Below, in pieces: positions 1 through 11,138 of a stretch of DNA of 64,000 nucleotides; position 1 is the stretch's first letter, and every line of letters starts with the position of its first letter. The stretch is from Lysobacter luteus (lineage in GTDB: Bacteria; Pseudomonadota; Gammaproteobacteria; Xanthomonadales; Xanthomonadaceae), in assembly GCF_907164845.1 (NCBI RefSeq), contig NZ_OU015430.1, forward strand, positions 2,160,001 through 2,224,000, given 5' to 3'. Made by a program: the position numbers and the translations under genes. The notes under the pieces were generated by a model. It saw nothing but the letters and a program-made list of their open reading frames with translations. It did no database searches and was not told where the DNA came from.

Positions 1-1040
1 AGACAGTGGTCGCGGTCGGCGTAGTTGGACAGCGGACCGGTCTTGTCGATGATGCGCATGCCCGCCTCCTGGGTGCGGATCTCGATGCGCTCGATGTCGT
101 CGATGCGTTCTTTGACCTGCGGATGCAGGCGCATCGCGCACTCGACCGCCGTCTGGGCGTGGAACTCGGCCGGGAAGCTGATCTTGAACAGAATGTTCTC
201 CATCACGTAGCTGCCGAACGGGCGTTCGAACTCGAACGGCTGGCCATTGAAGGCGACGTCGTAGAAGCCCCAGGTCGGCGCGGAGAGCGCGCTGGGGTAG
301 CCGACCACGCCGTCGACCGCATTCAGCGCGTGGGTGACGGCGCGACGACAGGCGTCGCCGGCGGCCCAGCTCTTGCGCGGGCCGGTGTTGGGGGCGTGCC
401 GGTACGTCCGCAGCGTGCCGTTGTCGATCCAGCTGTGCGAGACCGCGGTCCAGATCGCCTCCACGTCGCCGCCGAGCATCCGCGTGGCGACGGCGGTCGA
501 GGCGAGCCTGACCAGGATCACGTGGTCCAGTCCGGCCCGGTTGAAGGAATTCCTGAGCGCGTAGCAGCCCTGGATCTCGTGCGCCTTGATGGCGTAGCCG
601 AGCACGTCGCGCACGGTCATCGGGGTGCCGCCGTCAGCCTCGGCGCGCCGGCCCAGGTAGTCGGCCACGGCCAGGATGGCACCGAGGTTGTCGGAGGGAT
701 GGCCCCACTCCGCCGCCAGCCAGGTGTCGTTGAAGTCGAGCCAGCGGACCTGCACGCCGATGTTGTAGGCGGCCTGCACCGGGTCGAGCTCGTGGTGGGT
801 GAATGGAACCCGCGCGCCGCCCTTCATGTCCGCACCGGGCACCAGCGGGCCGAGGTGGCGCACGCAGGCCTCGTGGTCCATCGCCAAGGCGGCGCAGGCC
901 AGCGAGTCCAGCAACATATAGCGGGCGGTATCAAAGGCCTCGCGGGAGTCGACGGTGTAACCGGCGACATAGCGGGCGACGTCGAGCATCGGCCCGTCCG
1001 GCTCGGGACGGGCGGCGGAACGGCGGTCGTGCGGGCTCAT
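1..1040 (-). CDS. prpD: 2-methylcitrate dehydratase PrpD (3' end beyond the window)
   Basis: This gene encodes an MmgE/PrpD-family dehydratase, which removes water from 2-methylcitrate in the methylcitrate cycle of propionyl-CoA breakdown in the cytoplasm. About 346 N-terminal residues are visible, out of roughly 480-490 usual for the family; the rest lies left of base 1. Recognisable family segments are DSLACAALAMDHEAC near residue 30, WLDFNDTWLAAEWGHPSDN near residue 80, and PRKSWAAGDACRRAVTHALN near residue 220. The ATG at 1038-1040 is preceded by a GGAGGAAG-like ribosome site. It lies 59 bases after prpF on the same strand and completes an acnD-prpF-prpD block. PrpD and AcnD/PrpF are alternative routes to 2-methylaconitate, so the two appear redundant here. 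Confidence 0.93.
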   Translation of the reverse strand, partial: MSPHDRRSAARPEPDGPMLDVARYVAGYTVDSREAFDTARYMLLDSLACAALAMDHEACVRHLGPLVPGADMKGGARVPFTHHELDPVQAAYNIGVQVRWLDFNDTWLAAEWGHPSDNLGAILAVADYLGRRAEADGGTPMTVRDVLGYAIKAHEIQGCYALRNSFNRAGLDHVILVRLASTAVATRMLGGDVEAIWTAVSHSWIDNGTLRTYRHAPNTGPRKSWAAGDACRRAVTHALNAVDGVVGYPSALSAPTWGFYDVAFNGQPFEFERPFGSYVMENILFKISFPAEFHAQTAVECAMRLHPQVKERIDDIERIEIRTQEAGMRIIDKTGPLSNYADRDHC

Positions 1041-1099
1041 GGCGCTTCCTCCAGGTGAGAGGCATCGCCCATTGTGCCGCCTGCAGGCGCCCCCCGTGA

Positions 1100-2308
1100 T
1101 CAGCCCTGCACGGTGTCTGCCGGGACGCGCACCGCACCGTCCATCAGCACCCGTGCGCTGCGGCTCATCACCGCGCGGGTGACCGTCCAGCGCCCGTCGA
1201 CTTCGACCGCTCCCGCGCCGACGCGCAGGGTGCCGGAAGGATGACCGAACCGCACAGCGTCGCGCGGGCCACCGCCGGCCGCGGCATGCACCAGCGTGCC
1301 CTGGATGGACGCGGCGGTACCGATCGCGACCGCGGCGGTCCCCATCATCGCGTGGTGCAGTTTGCCCATCGACAACGCGCGAACCAGCAGGTCGACGTCG
1401 CCGGCACCGATGGCCTTGCCGCTGGAGGAGACGTGGTCGGCCGGCGGCGCGACGAATGCGACCTTCGGCGTGTGCTGGCGGGTGGCGGCCTGTTCGACGG
1501 AATCAATCAGGCCCATGCGGACAGCGCCGTGCGCGCGGATCGCCTCGAAGTTCGCCAGGGCCTGCGGGTCGCCATTGATGGCGTCCTGCAGCTCGGTGCC
1601 GGTGTAGCCCAGGTCGGCCGCGTTGAGGAAGATCGTCGGGATACCCGCGTTGATCATGGTTGCCTTGAAGGTGCCCACGCCGGGCACCTCGAGGTCGTCG
1701 ACCAGCTGGCCGGTGGGGAAGATGCCGTTGGATGGTCCCGCGCCCTCGCCTTCGTCGGCGGGGTCGAGGAATTCCAGCTCGATCTCCGCCGCCGGGAAGG
1801 TCACGCCGTCGAGCTCGAAGTCACCGGTTTCCTGCACCTGGCCGCCGGTCATCGGCACGTGGGCGACGATGGTCTTGCCGATGTTGGCCTGCCAGATCCG
1901 CACGGTGGCGATGCCGTCGCGCGGCACACGCCCGGGGTCGACCAGCCCGGCGCTGATGGCGAACGGCCCGACCGCCGCGCTGAGGTTGCCGCAATTGCCA
2001 CTCCAGTCGACGAACGGCTGGTCGATCGAAACCTGGCCGTACAGGTAGTCGACGTCGTGGTCGGGCACGGTGGCCGTCGACACGATCACGCACTTGCTGG
2101 TGCTCGATGTCGCCCCGCCCATGCCGTCGGTGTGCTTGCCATACGGATCGGGCGAACCGATCACCCGCATCAGCAGCGCGTCGCGCACCGCACCCGGCAC
2201 CTGCGCGGCGGCAGGTAGGTCCTGCAGGCGGAAGAACACGCCCTTGCTGGTGCCGCCGCGCATGTAGGTGGCGGGGATCCTGAGTTGCGGGGCGTGGGTC
2301 TGCGGCAT
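1100..2308 (-). CDS. prpF: 2-methylaconitate cis-trans isomerase PrpF
   Basis: The 402-residue product belongs to the PrpF family, which has a diaminopimelate-epimerase-like fold. In the AcnD-dependent methylcitrate pathway PrpF isomerises the methylaconitate made by AcnD so that aconitase can use it. Visible family motifs are RGGTSKGVFF near residue 17, GGATSSTSK near residue 64 (Lys72 matches the conserved catalytic lysine position) and SGNCGNLSAAVG near residue 103. Length is normal for the family. The gene follows acnD by 54 bases on the same strand and precedes prpD by 59, so the three are probably one transcript. Family assignment is firm; substrate follows from the neighbours. Confidence 0.95.
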   Translation of the reverse strand: MPQTHAPQLRIPATYMRGGTSKGVFFRLQDLPAAAQVPGAVRDALLMRVIGSPDPYGKHTDGMGGATSSTSKCVIVSTATVPDHDVDYLYGQVSIDQPFVDWSGNCGNLSAAVGPFAISAGLVDPGRVPRDGIATVRIWQANIGKTIVAHVPMTGGQVQETGDFELDGVTFPAAEIELEFLDPADEGEGAGPSNGIFPTGQLVDDLEVPGVGTFKATMINAGIPTIFLNAADLGYTGTELQDAINGDPQALANFEAIRAHGAVRMGLIDSVEQAATRQHTPKVAFVAPPADHVSSSGKAIGAGDVDLLVRALSMGKLHHAMMGTAAVAIGTAASIQGTLVHAAAGGGPRDAVRFGHPSGTLRVGAGAVEVDGRWTVTRAVMSRSARVLMDGAVRVPADTVQG

Positions 2309-2362
2309 TGGAATTCCTGGCGATCGGTTCTGCTGATAGAGGGGTCGAGGAGCGGTGGCGGG

Positions 2363-4975
2363 TTATGCCACCTTGGCCGCTTCGAAGAAGTCGTTGGCGA
2401 AGCGCTGAAGCACGCCGCCCGCTTCGTAGATCGACACTTCCTCGGCGGTGTCGAGGCGGCAGGTCACCGGCACATCAAGCCGCTCGCCGTCGCGGCGGTG
2501 GACCACCAGCGTCAGCGTCGCGCGCGGCGCCGGGGTGCCCGTGACGTCGAAGGTTTCGGTGCCGTCGATCCCGAGCGTGTTGCGGTCGGTGCCCGGCAGG
2601 AACTCCAGCGGCAGCACGCCCATGCCGATCAGGTTGGTGCGGTGGATGCGCTCGAAGCCCTCGGCCGCGATCGCCTCCACGCCGGCCAGCCGCACGCCCT
2701 TGGCGGCCCAGTCGCGCGAGCTGCCCTGGCCGTAGTCGGCGCCGGCGATGATGATCAGCGGCTGGCGACGCTCCATGTAGGCCTCGATCGCCTCCCACAT
2801 GCGGGTGACCGTGCCCTCCGGCTCGATCCGCGCGAGCGAGCCCTGCTTCACGTTGCCGGCCTCGTCGCGCACCATCTCGTTGAGCAGCTTCGGGTTGGCG
2901 AAGGTGGCGCGCTGCGCGGTCAGGTGGTCGCCACGGTGGGTCGCGTAGGAATTGAAGTCCTCCTCGGGCAGGCCCATCTTTGCCAGGTACTCGCCGGCCG
3001 CGCTCGTCGCCAGGATCGCGTTCGAAGGCGACAGGTGGTCGGTGGTGATGTTGTCGCCGAGCACCGCCAGCGGACGCATCCCGCGCAGCGTGCGCTCGCC
3101 CGCCAGACCGCCCTCCCAATAGGGTGGGCTGCGGATGTAGGTGCTCTGCGGGCGCCAGTCGTACAGCGGGCTGACCTTCTCGCCATGCTCGACGCTGACC
3201 CGGAACATCGGCTCGTAGACCTGCCGGAACTGCTCGGGCTTGACGCTGGTCGCCACGATCGCGTCGATCTCCTCGTCGGTCGGCCAGATGTCCTTGAGCG
3301 TGACCGGGTTGCCCTGCGCATCGTTGCCGAGCACGTCCTTCTCGATGTCGAAGCGCACGGTGCCGGCGATCGCGTAGGCGACCACCAGCGGCGGCGAAGC
3401 GAGGAACGCCTGCTTGGCGTACGGATGGATGCGGCCGTCGAAGTTGCGGTTGCCCGACAGCACGGCGGTCGTATAGAGGTCGCGTTCGACCACTTCCTTC
3501 TGGATGACCGGGTCCAGCGCGCCGCTCATGCCGTTGCAGGTGGTGCAGGCGAAGCCGACGATGCCGAAGCCCAGCTGCTCCAGCTCCGGCAGCAGGCCCG
3601 AGTCCTCGAGGTACAGCTGCACCGCCTTCGAGCCGGGCGCGAGCGAGGTCTTGACCCACGGCTTGCGCGTGAGCCCGCGGGCATTGGCATTGCGCGCGAT
3701 CAGGCCGGCGGCGATGACGTTGCGCGGGTTGCTGGTGTTGGTGCAGCTGGTGATCGCCGCGATGATCACCGCGCCATCGGGGATCAGGCCCTGCGCTTCC
3801 TCGGCGCGCGCGGCGTCGAGGTTGCCGGCGATGCCGCGCTCCGCCAGTGCCGAAGTCGGCAGTCGGCGGTGCGGGTTGGACGGGCCGGCCATGTTGCGCA
3901 CCACGCCCGACAGGTCAAACGTCAGCGTGCGCTCGTACTGCGCGGTGGCCAGTGCGTCGGCCCACAGGCCGGTGTGCTTTGCATACGTCTCGACCAGCTT
4001 GACCTGCGCGTCGTCGCGCCCGGTCAGGCGCAGGTAGTCGATGGTGTTGTCGTCGATGAAGAACATCGCCGCGGTCGCGCCATACTCCGGCGCCATGTTG
4101 GAGATGGTGGCGCGGTCGCCGAGGGTGAGCGCCGATGCGCCCTCGCCGCGGAACTCCAGGTAGGCACCGACCACCTTCGACTGCCGCAGGAACTCGGTCA
4201 GCGCCAGCACGATGTCGGTGGCGGTGATGCCGGGTTGCGGCCTGCCGGTCAGCTCGACGCCGACGATCTCCGGCAGTCGCATCCACGATGCGCGGCCCAG
4301 CATCACGCTCTCCGCCTCCAGCCCGCCGACACCGACCGCGATCACGCCCAGCGCATCCACGTGCGGGGTGTGGCTGTCGGTGCCGACCAGCGTGTCCGGG
4401 AACGCCACGCCGTCGCGCGCATGCACCACCGGCGACATCCGCTCCAGGTTGATCTGATGCATGATCCCGTTGCCCGGCGGGATCACGTCGACGTTGCGGA
4501 ACGCCTTCTTCGTCCAGTTGATGAAGTGGAAGCGGTCGAAGTTGCGACGGTCCTCGATCGCACGGTTCTTGGCGAACGCATCCTTGTCGAACCCGGGTGC
4601 TTCCACCGCCAGCGAGTGGTCGACGATCAGCTGCGTCGGCACCACCGGGTTGACCTGCGACGGGTCGCCGCCGCGCCGGGCAATGGCGTCGCGCAATCCG
4701 GCCAGGTCGACCAGCGCGGTCTGGCCGAGGATGTCGTGGCAGACCACCCGGGCCGGGAACCACGGGAAGTCCAGGTCACGCCGACGCTCGATCAGCTGGG
4801 TCAGGTAAGCGGTCAGCATCGACGGATCCGCGCGCCGTACCAGGTTCTCCGCATGCACGCGCGAGGTGTACGGCAGCGTGTCGTAGGCGCCGGGCTTGAT
4901 CGCCTCGACGGCGGCGCGGGTGTCGAAATGGTCCAGCGCAGTGCCTGGCAGCGGCTTGCGGTATGCGGTGTTCAT
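2363..4975 (-). CDS. acnD: Fe/S-dependent 2-methylisocitrate/2-methylcitrate dehydratase AcnD
   Basis: The 870-residue product is an aconitase-superfamily enzyme of the AcnD type, which dehydrates 2-methylcitrate. The [4Fe-4S] cysteines are visible in AAITSCTNTSNP near residue 410 and GFACTTCNG near residue 477. Other aconitase signatures are GNGIMHQINLE, GTDSHTPHVDALG and, in the C-terminal swivel domain, GADYGQGSSRDWAAKG. The open frame extends far upstream, but homology begins at MNTAYRKPLPGTALDHF, so the ATG at 4973-4975 is chosen; a weak AGAGAT ribosome site lies before it. A housekeeping aconitase would look similar, but the following prpF, which is a partner only of AcnD, settles the type. 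Confidence 0.95.
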   Translation of the reverse strand: MNTAYRKPLPGTALDHFDTRAAVEAIKPGAYDTLPYTSRVHAENLVRRADPSMLTAYLTQLIERRRDLDFPWFPARVVCHDILGQTALVDLAGLRDAIARRGGDPSQVNPVVPTQLIVDHSLAVEAPGFDKDAFAKNRAIEDRRNFDRFHFINWTKKAFRNVDVIPPGNGIMHQINLERMSPVVHARDGVAFPDTLVGTDSHTPHVDALGVIAVGVGGLEAESVMLGRASWMRLPEIVGVELTGRPQPGITATDIVLALTEFLRQSKVVGAYLEFRGEGASALTLGDRATISNMAPEYGATAAMFFIDDNTIDYLRLTGRDDAQVKLVETYAKHTGLWADALATAQYERTLTFDLSGVVRNMAGPSNPHRRLPTSALAERGIAGNLDAARAEEAQGLIPDGAVIIAAITSCTNTSNPRNVIAAGLIARNANARGLTRKPWVKTSLAPGSKAVQLYLEDSGLLPELEQLGFGIVGFACTTCNGMSGALDPVIQKEVVERDLYTTAVLSGNRNFDGRIHPYAKQAFLASPPLVVAYAIAGTVRFDIEKDVLGNDAQGNPVTLKDIWPTDEEIDAIVATSVKPEQFRQVYEPMFRVSVEHGEKVSPLYDWRPQSTYIRSPPYWEGGLAGERTLRGMRPLAVLGDNITTDHLSPSNAILATSAAGEYLAKMGLPEEDFNSYATHRGDHLTAQRATFANPKLLNEMVRDEAGNVKQGSLARIEPEGTVTRMWEAIEAYMERRQPLIIIAGADYGQGSSRDWAAKGVRLAGVEAIAAEGFERIHRTNLIGMGVLPLEFLPGTDRNTLGIDGTETFDVTGTPAPRATLTLVVHRRDGERLDVPVTCRLDTAEEVSIYEAGGVLQRFANDFFEAAKVA

Positions 4976-5087
4976 GCGGTCGGGGATCTCTTGCGTGATG
5001 CGGTGACGCGGCGGTGCACTCGACGCCCCGCACGAGGGGACCGCCGAGCGGCTGGAAGGGTCGGTGCCGCGGAAACGAAGTGCCGCA

Positions 5088-5093
5088 ATTATC
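5088..5093 (-). promoter_or_regulatory. Candidate extended -10 element upstream of acnD
   Basis: Read on the minus strand this is TGC-GATAAT, an extended -10 box with five of six consensus bases, in the 222-base divergent gap between acnD and the rightward propeller gene. It would give a leader of about 105 bases for acnD-prpF-prpD. No good -35 hexamer is present at 17 bases. No PrpR operator was recognised. Confidence 0.35.
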
Positions 5094-5197
5094 GCACCCG
5101 CCCGACGTGGGGGCATCCGCGGGCGCGCAGGCCCGCCGGCATTGGCCGTGGGCGGGCGTATATGCTGGGAACGCCTTCGCCCAGGTGAGGAGTTGCC

Positions 5198-6220
5198 GTG
5201 AACCGTCCGGTCTTTTCGCGCATCGCATTGTTGGCCCTGCTCGCCCTGTTGCTGGGGGCCGCGCCGGCGGTGGCCTCCGCCCAGGCCGGACCCGCCGTCC
5301 AGATCCGGGAATGGCAGGTTCCCTGGCCCGATACCCGGCCGCGCGACCCCGCGGTCGCCCCCGATGGACGCATCTGGTTCGTCGGCCAGCTGGGCAACTA
5401 CCTGGCAGTGTTCGATCCGCAAGCCGAGGCCTTCGACCGCCACGACCTGCCCGCCGGGACCAAGCCACACACCGTGGTGGTGGACCGCGATGGCTTCCCG
5501 TGGATTGCCGGCAACGGCAACGGCACGATCCTGAAATTCGACCCCGGCAGCGGCGAATTCACTACTTACCCGGTGCCGGAGACTCCCGGCGTCGACACCC
5601 GCGACCCGCACACCTTCGCTTTCGATGGCCGCGGCGGCATCTGGTTCACCATGCAGCGGGGCAACGCGATCGGCCGGATCGACATGGACAGCGGCGCCAT
5701 CCGCGTCATCCCGGTGCCGACCAGGGGCGCCCTGCCCTACGGCATCCTGGCGGACGACGACGGCCGCGCCTGGGCCGTGCTGCTGGGCAGCAACCGCCTG
5801 GCGACGGTCACGCCGGAAACCTATGACCTGAAGGAGATCGAGCTGCCGCGCGCACAGGCGCGGTTGCGCCGGGTCGGCCTGACCGACGACGGCCGGGTCT
5901 GGTACGGCGACTTCACCCAGGGCTACATCGGCGCCTACGACCCGGCCGACGGCGTGTTCGAGGAGTGGAAGACGCCTTCCGACCGTTCCGGCCCGTACGC
6001 GATGACGACCGACGACCGGGACCGGGTGTGGTTCGTGGAAACCGGCCCGCAGCCGAACCTGCTGCAGGGGTTCGACCCGGCCAGCGGCAAGTTCCTGCCC
6101 GCGACCGCGATCCCCAGTGGCGGCCGCTCGGTGCGCCACATGGTGTTCGACCCGAATACCCGGAGCCTATGGTTCGGTACCGATACGAATCGGTTGGCAC
6201 GCGCGCGCGTGCCGGACTGA
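5198..6220 (+). CDS. Exported virginiamycin B lyase (Vgb)-like beta-propeller protein
   Basis: The 340-residue product starts with a signal peptide (hydrophobic LALLALLLGAAPAVASAQA, probable cleavage after ASA or AQA) followed by a seven-bladed propeller with repeated units such as DGRIWFVGQLGN, DGFPWIAGNGNGTI and RGGIWFTMQRGNAIGRID. These are typical of the streptogramin lyase/Vgb superfamily. The GTG start is chosen because GAGGAG at 5187-5192 sits correctly before it. The family includes antibiotic-cleaving lyases, but most chromosomal, exported members have no proven substrate, so resistance should not be inferred. It is divergent from acnD and 106 bases before fadH. Confidence 0.8.
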   Translation: MNRPVFSRIALLALLALLLGAAPAVASAQAGPAVQIREWQVPWPDTRPRDPAVAPDGRIWFVGQLGNYLAVFDPQAEAFDRHDLPAGTKPHTVVVDRDGFPWIAGNGNGTILKFDPGSGEFTTYPVPETPGVDTRDPHTFAFDGRGGIWFTMQRGNAIGRIDMDSGAIRVIPVPTRGALPYGILADDDGRAWAVLLGSNRLATVTPETYDLKEIELPRAQARLRRVGLTDDGRVWYGDFTQGYIGAYDPADGVFEEWKTPSDRSGPYAMTTDDRDRVWFVETGPQPNLLQGFDPASGKFLPATAIPSGGRSVRHMVFDPNTRSLWFGTDTNRLARARVPD

Positions 6221-6284
6221 TCGGACGGGTACCGCCGCGGCGCGGCACCCGGCACCCGCCTCGCGGCTTGTGCGGGCCTGCTGA

Positions 6285-8378
<2,094 letters not shown>

Positions 8379-8739
8379 GTGGACGAAACCTGAATACGCT
8401 TAACGGCGCGACGGCCCCGGACAGCTCCCGTAACTACCTGAACAGGCAGGTTTTCGTGCCCCACATCACGAAACGGACGGAATTTCGTCGCCGCTTGTCA
8501 AGCGCGTCTGTTCACACCCCGTTTATCTAGCCGCCGCTACCTTGCGCCAACTTTTCCAGCCGCCCACCGCGGCCACCCACCACCGAGCCGCCTTCTGCGG
8601 TCCCCGGTGACGGGGCAAAGCGCGCCAGAGAGCCGCCGCCCTCCCCAGTACGCCATGCCGTTCGCCCACGTGGTTCCCCGCCCTCGCCCGAGGTGCGGCC
8701 CCCCGAGTGCGGCCGGCGCAACGGAGCAAGGAGTACGAC
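8379..8739. other. 361-base intergenic stretch without a gene
   Basis: Open frames crossing this stretch are only extensions or shadows of the flanking genes and resemble no protein I recognise. It contains the weak terminator-like hairpin at 8436-8454 and, at its right end, the AAGGAG ribosome site (8728-8733) of the next gene. I see no other structured element. Confidence 0.6.
8436..8454 (+). terminator. Weak candidate terminator after fadH
   Basis: ACCTG and CAGGT form a five-pair stem with a six-base loop followed by TTTT. The stem is short, so termination may be partial. Confidence 0.3.
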
Positions 8740-9198
8740 ATGAAACTCGCGTGGATCCTGTGGCTGGCCTCGGTGCTGCCACCGCAAACCGCCGATTCGC
8801 TGTGTTTGAGCACCACGCTGTACCTGGAAGCCCGCAACCAGTCCGTGCAGGGCCAGCAGGCGGTCGCCGAGGTCGCCCTGCGCCGCCGCGACAGCGGCCT
8901 GTGGGGAGACAGCGTCTGTGAGGTCGTGACGGCCCGCAAGCAGTTCGCCCCGACCCTGGTCTCGCCCAACACCCGGCTGAGCAACACCGAGGCGTGGGCC
9001 GCGTCGGTGACGGTCGCACTGGAGGCCCAGCGCAACTGGCAGCTGCCGCCGGGCGAGCGCCAGGAGATCGTACCGGGCGCAAGCCACTTCGCCGCGCTGG
9101 CGATCGCCAGCCCAAGCTGGCGCAACGCCTACCAGGTCGCGAAGATCGGTGACCACACCTTCCTGAAGGTGCAGAACCTCGCCCCGCGCGGGTCCTGA
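8740..9198 (+). CDS. Small SleB/CwlJ-like cell wall hydrolase family protein
   Basis: The 152-residue product matches the Hydrolase_2 (SleB/CwlJ) catalytic domain over most of its length. Visible features are STTLYLEARNQSVQGQQAVAEV near residue 27, with the conserved glutamate in YLEAR, then VCEVVTARKQFAP and, near the C terminus, GASHFAA and GDHTFLK. The family cleaves peptidoglycan cross-bridges or glycan; Gram-negative members are poorly characterised. The start is the ATG at 8740, because AAGGAG sits at 8728-8733; an in-frame GTG at 8707 lacks a ribosome site. The N terminus (MKLAWILWLASVLPP) looks like a short export signal or anchor. There is no peptidoglycan-binding domain. Confidence 0.8.
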   Translation: MKLAWILWLASVLPPQTADSLCLSTTLYLEARNQSVQGQQAVAEVALRRRDSGLWGDSVCEVVTARKQFAPTLVSPNTRLSNTEAWAASVTVALEAQRNWQLPPGERQEIVPGASHFAALAIASPSWRNAYQVAKIGDHTFLKVQNLAPRGS

Positions 9199-9306
9199 CC
9201 GTGCCGTAACGCAGCGTTGCGACAACGTGCGCGAGTATCCCCGACGGGTCGGCGACAATGCCGGCCCGTCGTCGTTTGACGACACGCAATCGCTACGGAG
9301 GCACGC

Positions 9307-9918
9307 ATGAAGCTGTATACCAAGCCAGGCGCCTGCTCGACCGCCGACCACATCGCACTGCAATGGACCGGTGGAACGTTCGAGGTGGAAGTCTTGGACG
9401 CGGAGACGATGAAATCGCCGGAGTACCGCGCGATCAATCCCACCGGCGCCGTCCCGGCCGTGGTGGATGGCGACTTCGTGCTGACCCAGAATGCCGCGAT
9501 CATGGGCTACATCGCCGACAGCTTCCCCGACGCCGGCCTCGCGGGCGATGGCAGCGCGCGGCAGCGTGCGCAGGCGGTGCGGTGGCTGTCGTTCGTCAAC
9601 TCCGACGTGCATCCGGCCTTTACCCCACTGTTCGCGCCCGGCAAGTTCCATCCCGACCAGGCCGAGCACGCCAGCGTGCAGGACGCGGCGCGCACCCGCC
9701 TGCGCGGCCTGTACGAGGCCGCCGACCGCCAGCTGGCGGGCCGCGACTGGCTGGCCGGGTTCCGCAGCGTCGCCGATCCCTACTTCTACGTGACCTTGCG
9801 CTGGGCGAGCCGGCTGGGCATCGACCTCTCGGGGCTCGACAACGTCAATGCGTTCAAGTCACGAATGGATGCCGACCCGGGCGTGCGTGCCGCGCTGGAG
9901 GCCGAAGGGCTGGCGTAA
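9307..9918 (+). CDS. Glutathione S-transferase, beta-class-like
   Basis: The 203-residue product has an N-terminal thioredoxin-like domain beginning KLYTKPGACSTADHIAL. The cysteine at residue 10 is the hallmark of bacterial beta-class GSTs. The glutathione-binding cis-proline segment NPTGAVPAVV lies near residue 43, followed by LTQNAAIMGYIAD, and a helical C-terminal domain fills residues 90-203. Such enzymes conjugate glutathione to electrophiles or act as thiol reductases in the cytoplasm; the substrate cannot be told. A CGGAGG ribosome site precedes the ATG. The gene converges with prpC and shares a bidirectional terminator with it. Confidence 0.88.
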   Translation: MKLYTKPGACSTADHIALQWTGGTFEVEVLDAETMKSPEYRAINPTGAVPAVVDGDFVLTQNAAIMGYIADSFPDAGLAGDGSARQRAQAVRWLSFVNSDVHPAFTPLFAPGKFHPDQAEHASVQDAARTRLRGLYEAADRQLAGRDWLAGFRSVADPYFYVTLRWASRLGIDLSGLDNVNAFKSRMDADPGVRAALEAEGLA

Positions 9919-9941
9919 TCCTCCTTCCCCCCCGTCCACAA

Positions 9942-9969
9942 AAAAGGCCGCGCAATTGCGCGGCCTTTT
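9942..9969. terminator. Bidirectional intrinsic terminator between gst and prpC
   Basis: A perfect 28-base palindrome with a GC core (GGCCGCGCAA on one arm) is flanked by an A-run on the left and TTTT on the right. It therefore works for rightward gst and for leftward prpB-prpC. Confidence 0.9.
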
Positions 9970-9986
9970 CGTTGCTGCGGTACCGC

Positions 9987-11135
9987 TCAGCGGTTTTCGA
10001 TCGGCACGTACTCGCGGTCTTCCGGCCCGGTGTAATTGGCGCTCGGGCGGATGATCTTGCCGTCCTCGCGCTGCTCGATCACGTGCGCGCTCCAGCCGGT
10101 GGTGCGGGCGATCACGAACAGCGGTGTGAACAGCGGGGTCGGGATGCCCATCATGTGGTACGCGCTGGCGCTGTACCAGTCGAGGTTCGGGAACATCTTC
10201 TTGGTGTCCATCATCAGGTTCTCGATGCGCTCGCTGACATCGAACAGCACCTGGTTGCCGCCGTCGCTGCAGAGCTTGCGGCTGATCTCTTTGATGATCG
10301 GGTTGCGCGGGTCGCCGACCGTGTACACCGGATGGCCGAAGCCGATCACGATTTCCTTGCGCTCCATCCGCACACGGATGTCGGCCTCGGCCTCGTCGGC
10401 GGTCGCGTAGCGGCTGATGATGTCCATCGCCACCTCATTCGCACCACCGTGCTTGGGCCCACGCAGCGCGCCGATGGCGCCGGTCAGGCACGAATGCAGG
10501 TCCGAGCCGGTGCCGGCGATCACGCGCGCGGTAAACGTCGATGCGTTGAACTCGTGCTCGGCGTACAGCACCAGCGACTTGTCGAGCGAATCGGCGTGCA
10601 GGACGCTCGGCGGCTCGCCATGCAGCAGGTGCAGGAAGTGCGCGGCCACGCTGTCGTCGTCGGTCTCGACATCGATGCGGCGACCGTTGCGGGTGAAGTG
10701 CCACCAGTACAACAGCATCGAGCCGAAGGACGCGATCAGTCGGTCGGCGATGTCGCGCGCCTCGCTGGCCGGGTGGCCGTCGCGCTCGGGCAGCACGGTG
10801 CCGAGCACCGAGCAGCCGGTCCGTAGCACGTCCATGGGGTGGGCGTTGGCGGGCACCAGTTCCAGCGCCTCGGTGACGATCGCCGGAAGGCCGCGCAGGC
10901 GACGCAGCTTGGTCCGGTAGGCGTCCAGCTGGGCTCGGGTCGGCAGCGCGCCGTGCACGAGCAGGTGCGCCACCTCCTCGAACGTGGACCGGGTGGCCAG
11001 GTCCTTGATGTCGTAGCCGCGGTAGTGCAGGTCGTTGCCGCTGCGGCCGACGGTGCACAGCGCGGTGTTGCCGGCCGCGGTGCCCGACAGGGCGACCGAC
11101 TTCTTGGGCTTGGGCAGGGTGTTGTTGTCACTCAT
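9987..11135 (-). CDS. prpC: 2-methylcitrate synthase PrpC
   Basis: The 382-residue product is a citrate-synthase-family enzyme of the short PrpC type; it condenses propionyl-CoA with oxaloacetate to give 2-methylcitrate. Motifs visible are [12 protein letters not shown] near residue 33, [13 protein letters not shown] with a catalytic histidine near residue 230, and [17 protein letters not shown] near residue 270. Length fits PrpC rather than the roughly 430-residue housekeeping GltA. It follows prpB with three bases between, so the pair is one operon. It is separated from the acnD-prpF-prpD block by four opposite-strand genes. Confidence 0.95.
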   Translation of the reverse strand: MSDNNTLPKPKKSVALSGTAAGNTALCTVGRSGNDLHYRGYDIKDLATRSTFEEVAHLLVHGALPTRAQLDAYRTKLRRLRGLPAIVTEALELVPANAHPMDVLRTGCSVLGTVLPERDGHPASEARDIADRLIASFGSMLLYWWHFTRNGRRIDVETDDDSVAAHFLHLLHGEPPSVLHADSLDKSLVLYAEHEFNASTFTARVIAGTGSDLHSCLTGAIGALRGPKHGGANEVAMDIISRYATADEAEADIRVRMERKEIVIGFGHPVYTVGDPRNPIIKEISRKLCSDGGNQVLFDVSERIENLMMDTKKMFPNLDWYSASAYHMMGIPTPLFTPLFVIARTTGWSAHVIEQREDGKIIRPSANYTGPEDREYVPIENR

Positions 11136-11138
11136 GGC

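Noticed and set aside
2285-5188. A 967-codon plus-strand open frame opposite acnD
   Set aside because: It is a GC-driven antisense shadow of a clearly real aconitase-family gene.
4976-6139. Upstream extension of the acnD frame
   Set aside because: It is antisense to the Vgb-like gene; AcnD homology starts at MNTAYRKPLP.
5198-6220. A streptogramin resistance gene
   Set aside because: Family resemblance alone does not show antibiotic lyase activity, and the exported form is common in chromosomes with no link to resistance.
8379-8739. A small gene in the fadH-hydrolase gap
   Set aside because: Open frames here are extensions of neighbours, without a ribosome site or recognisable composition.
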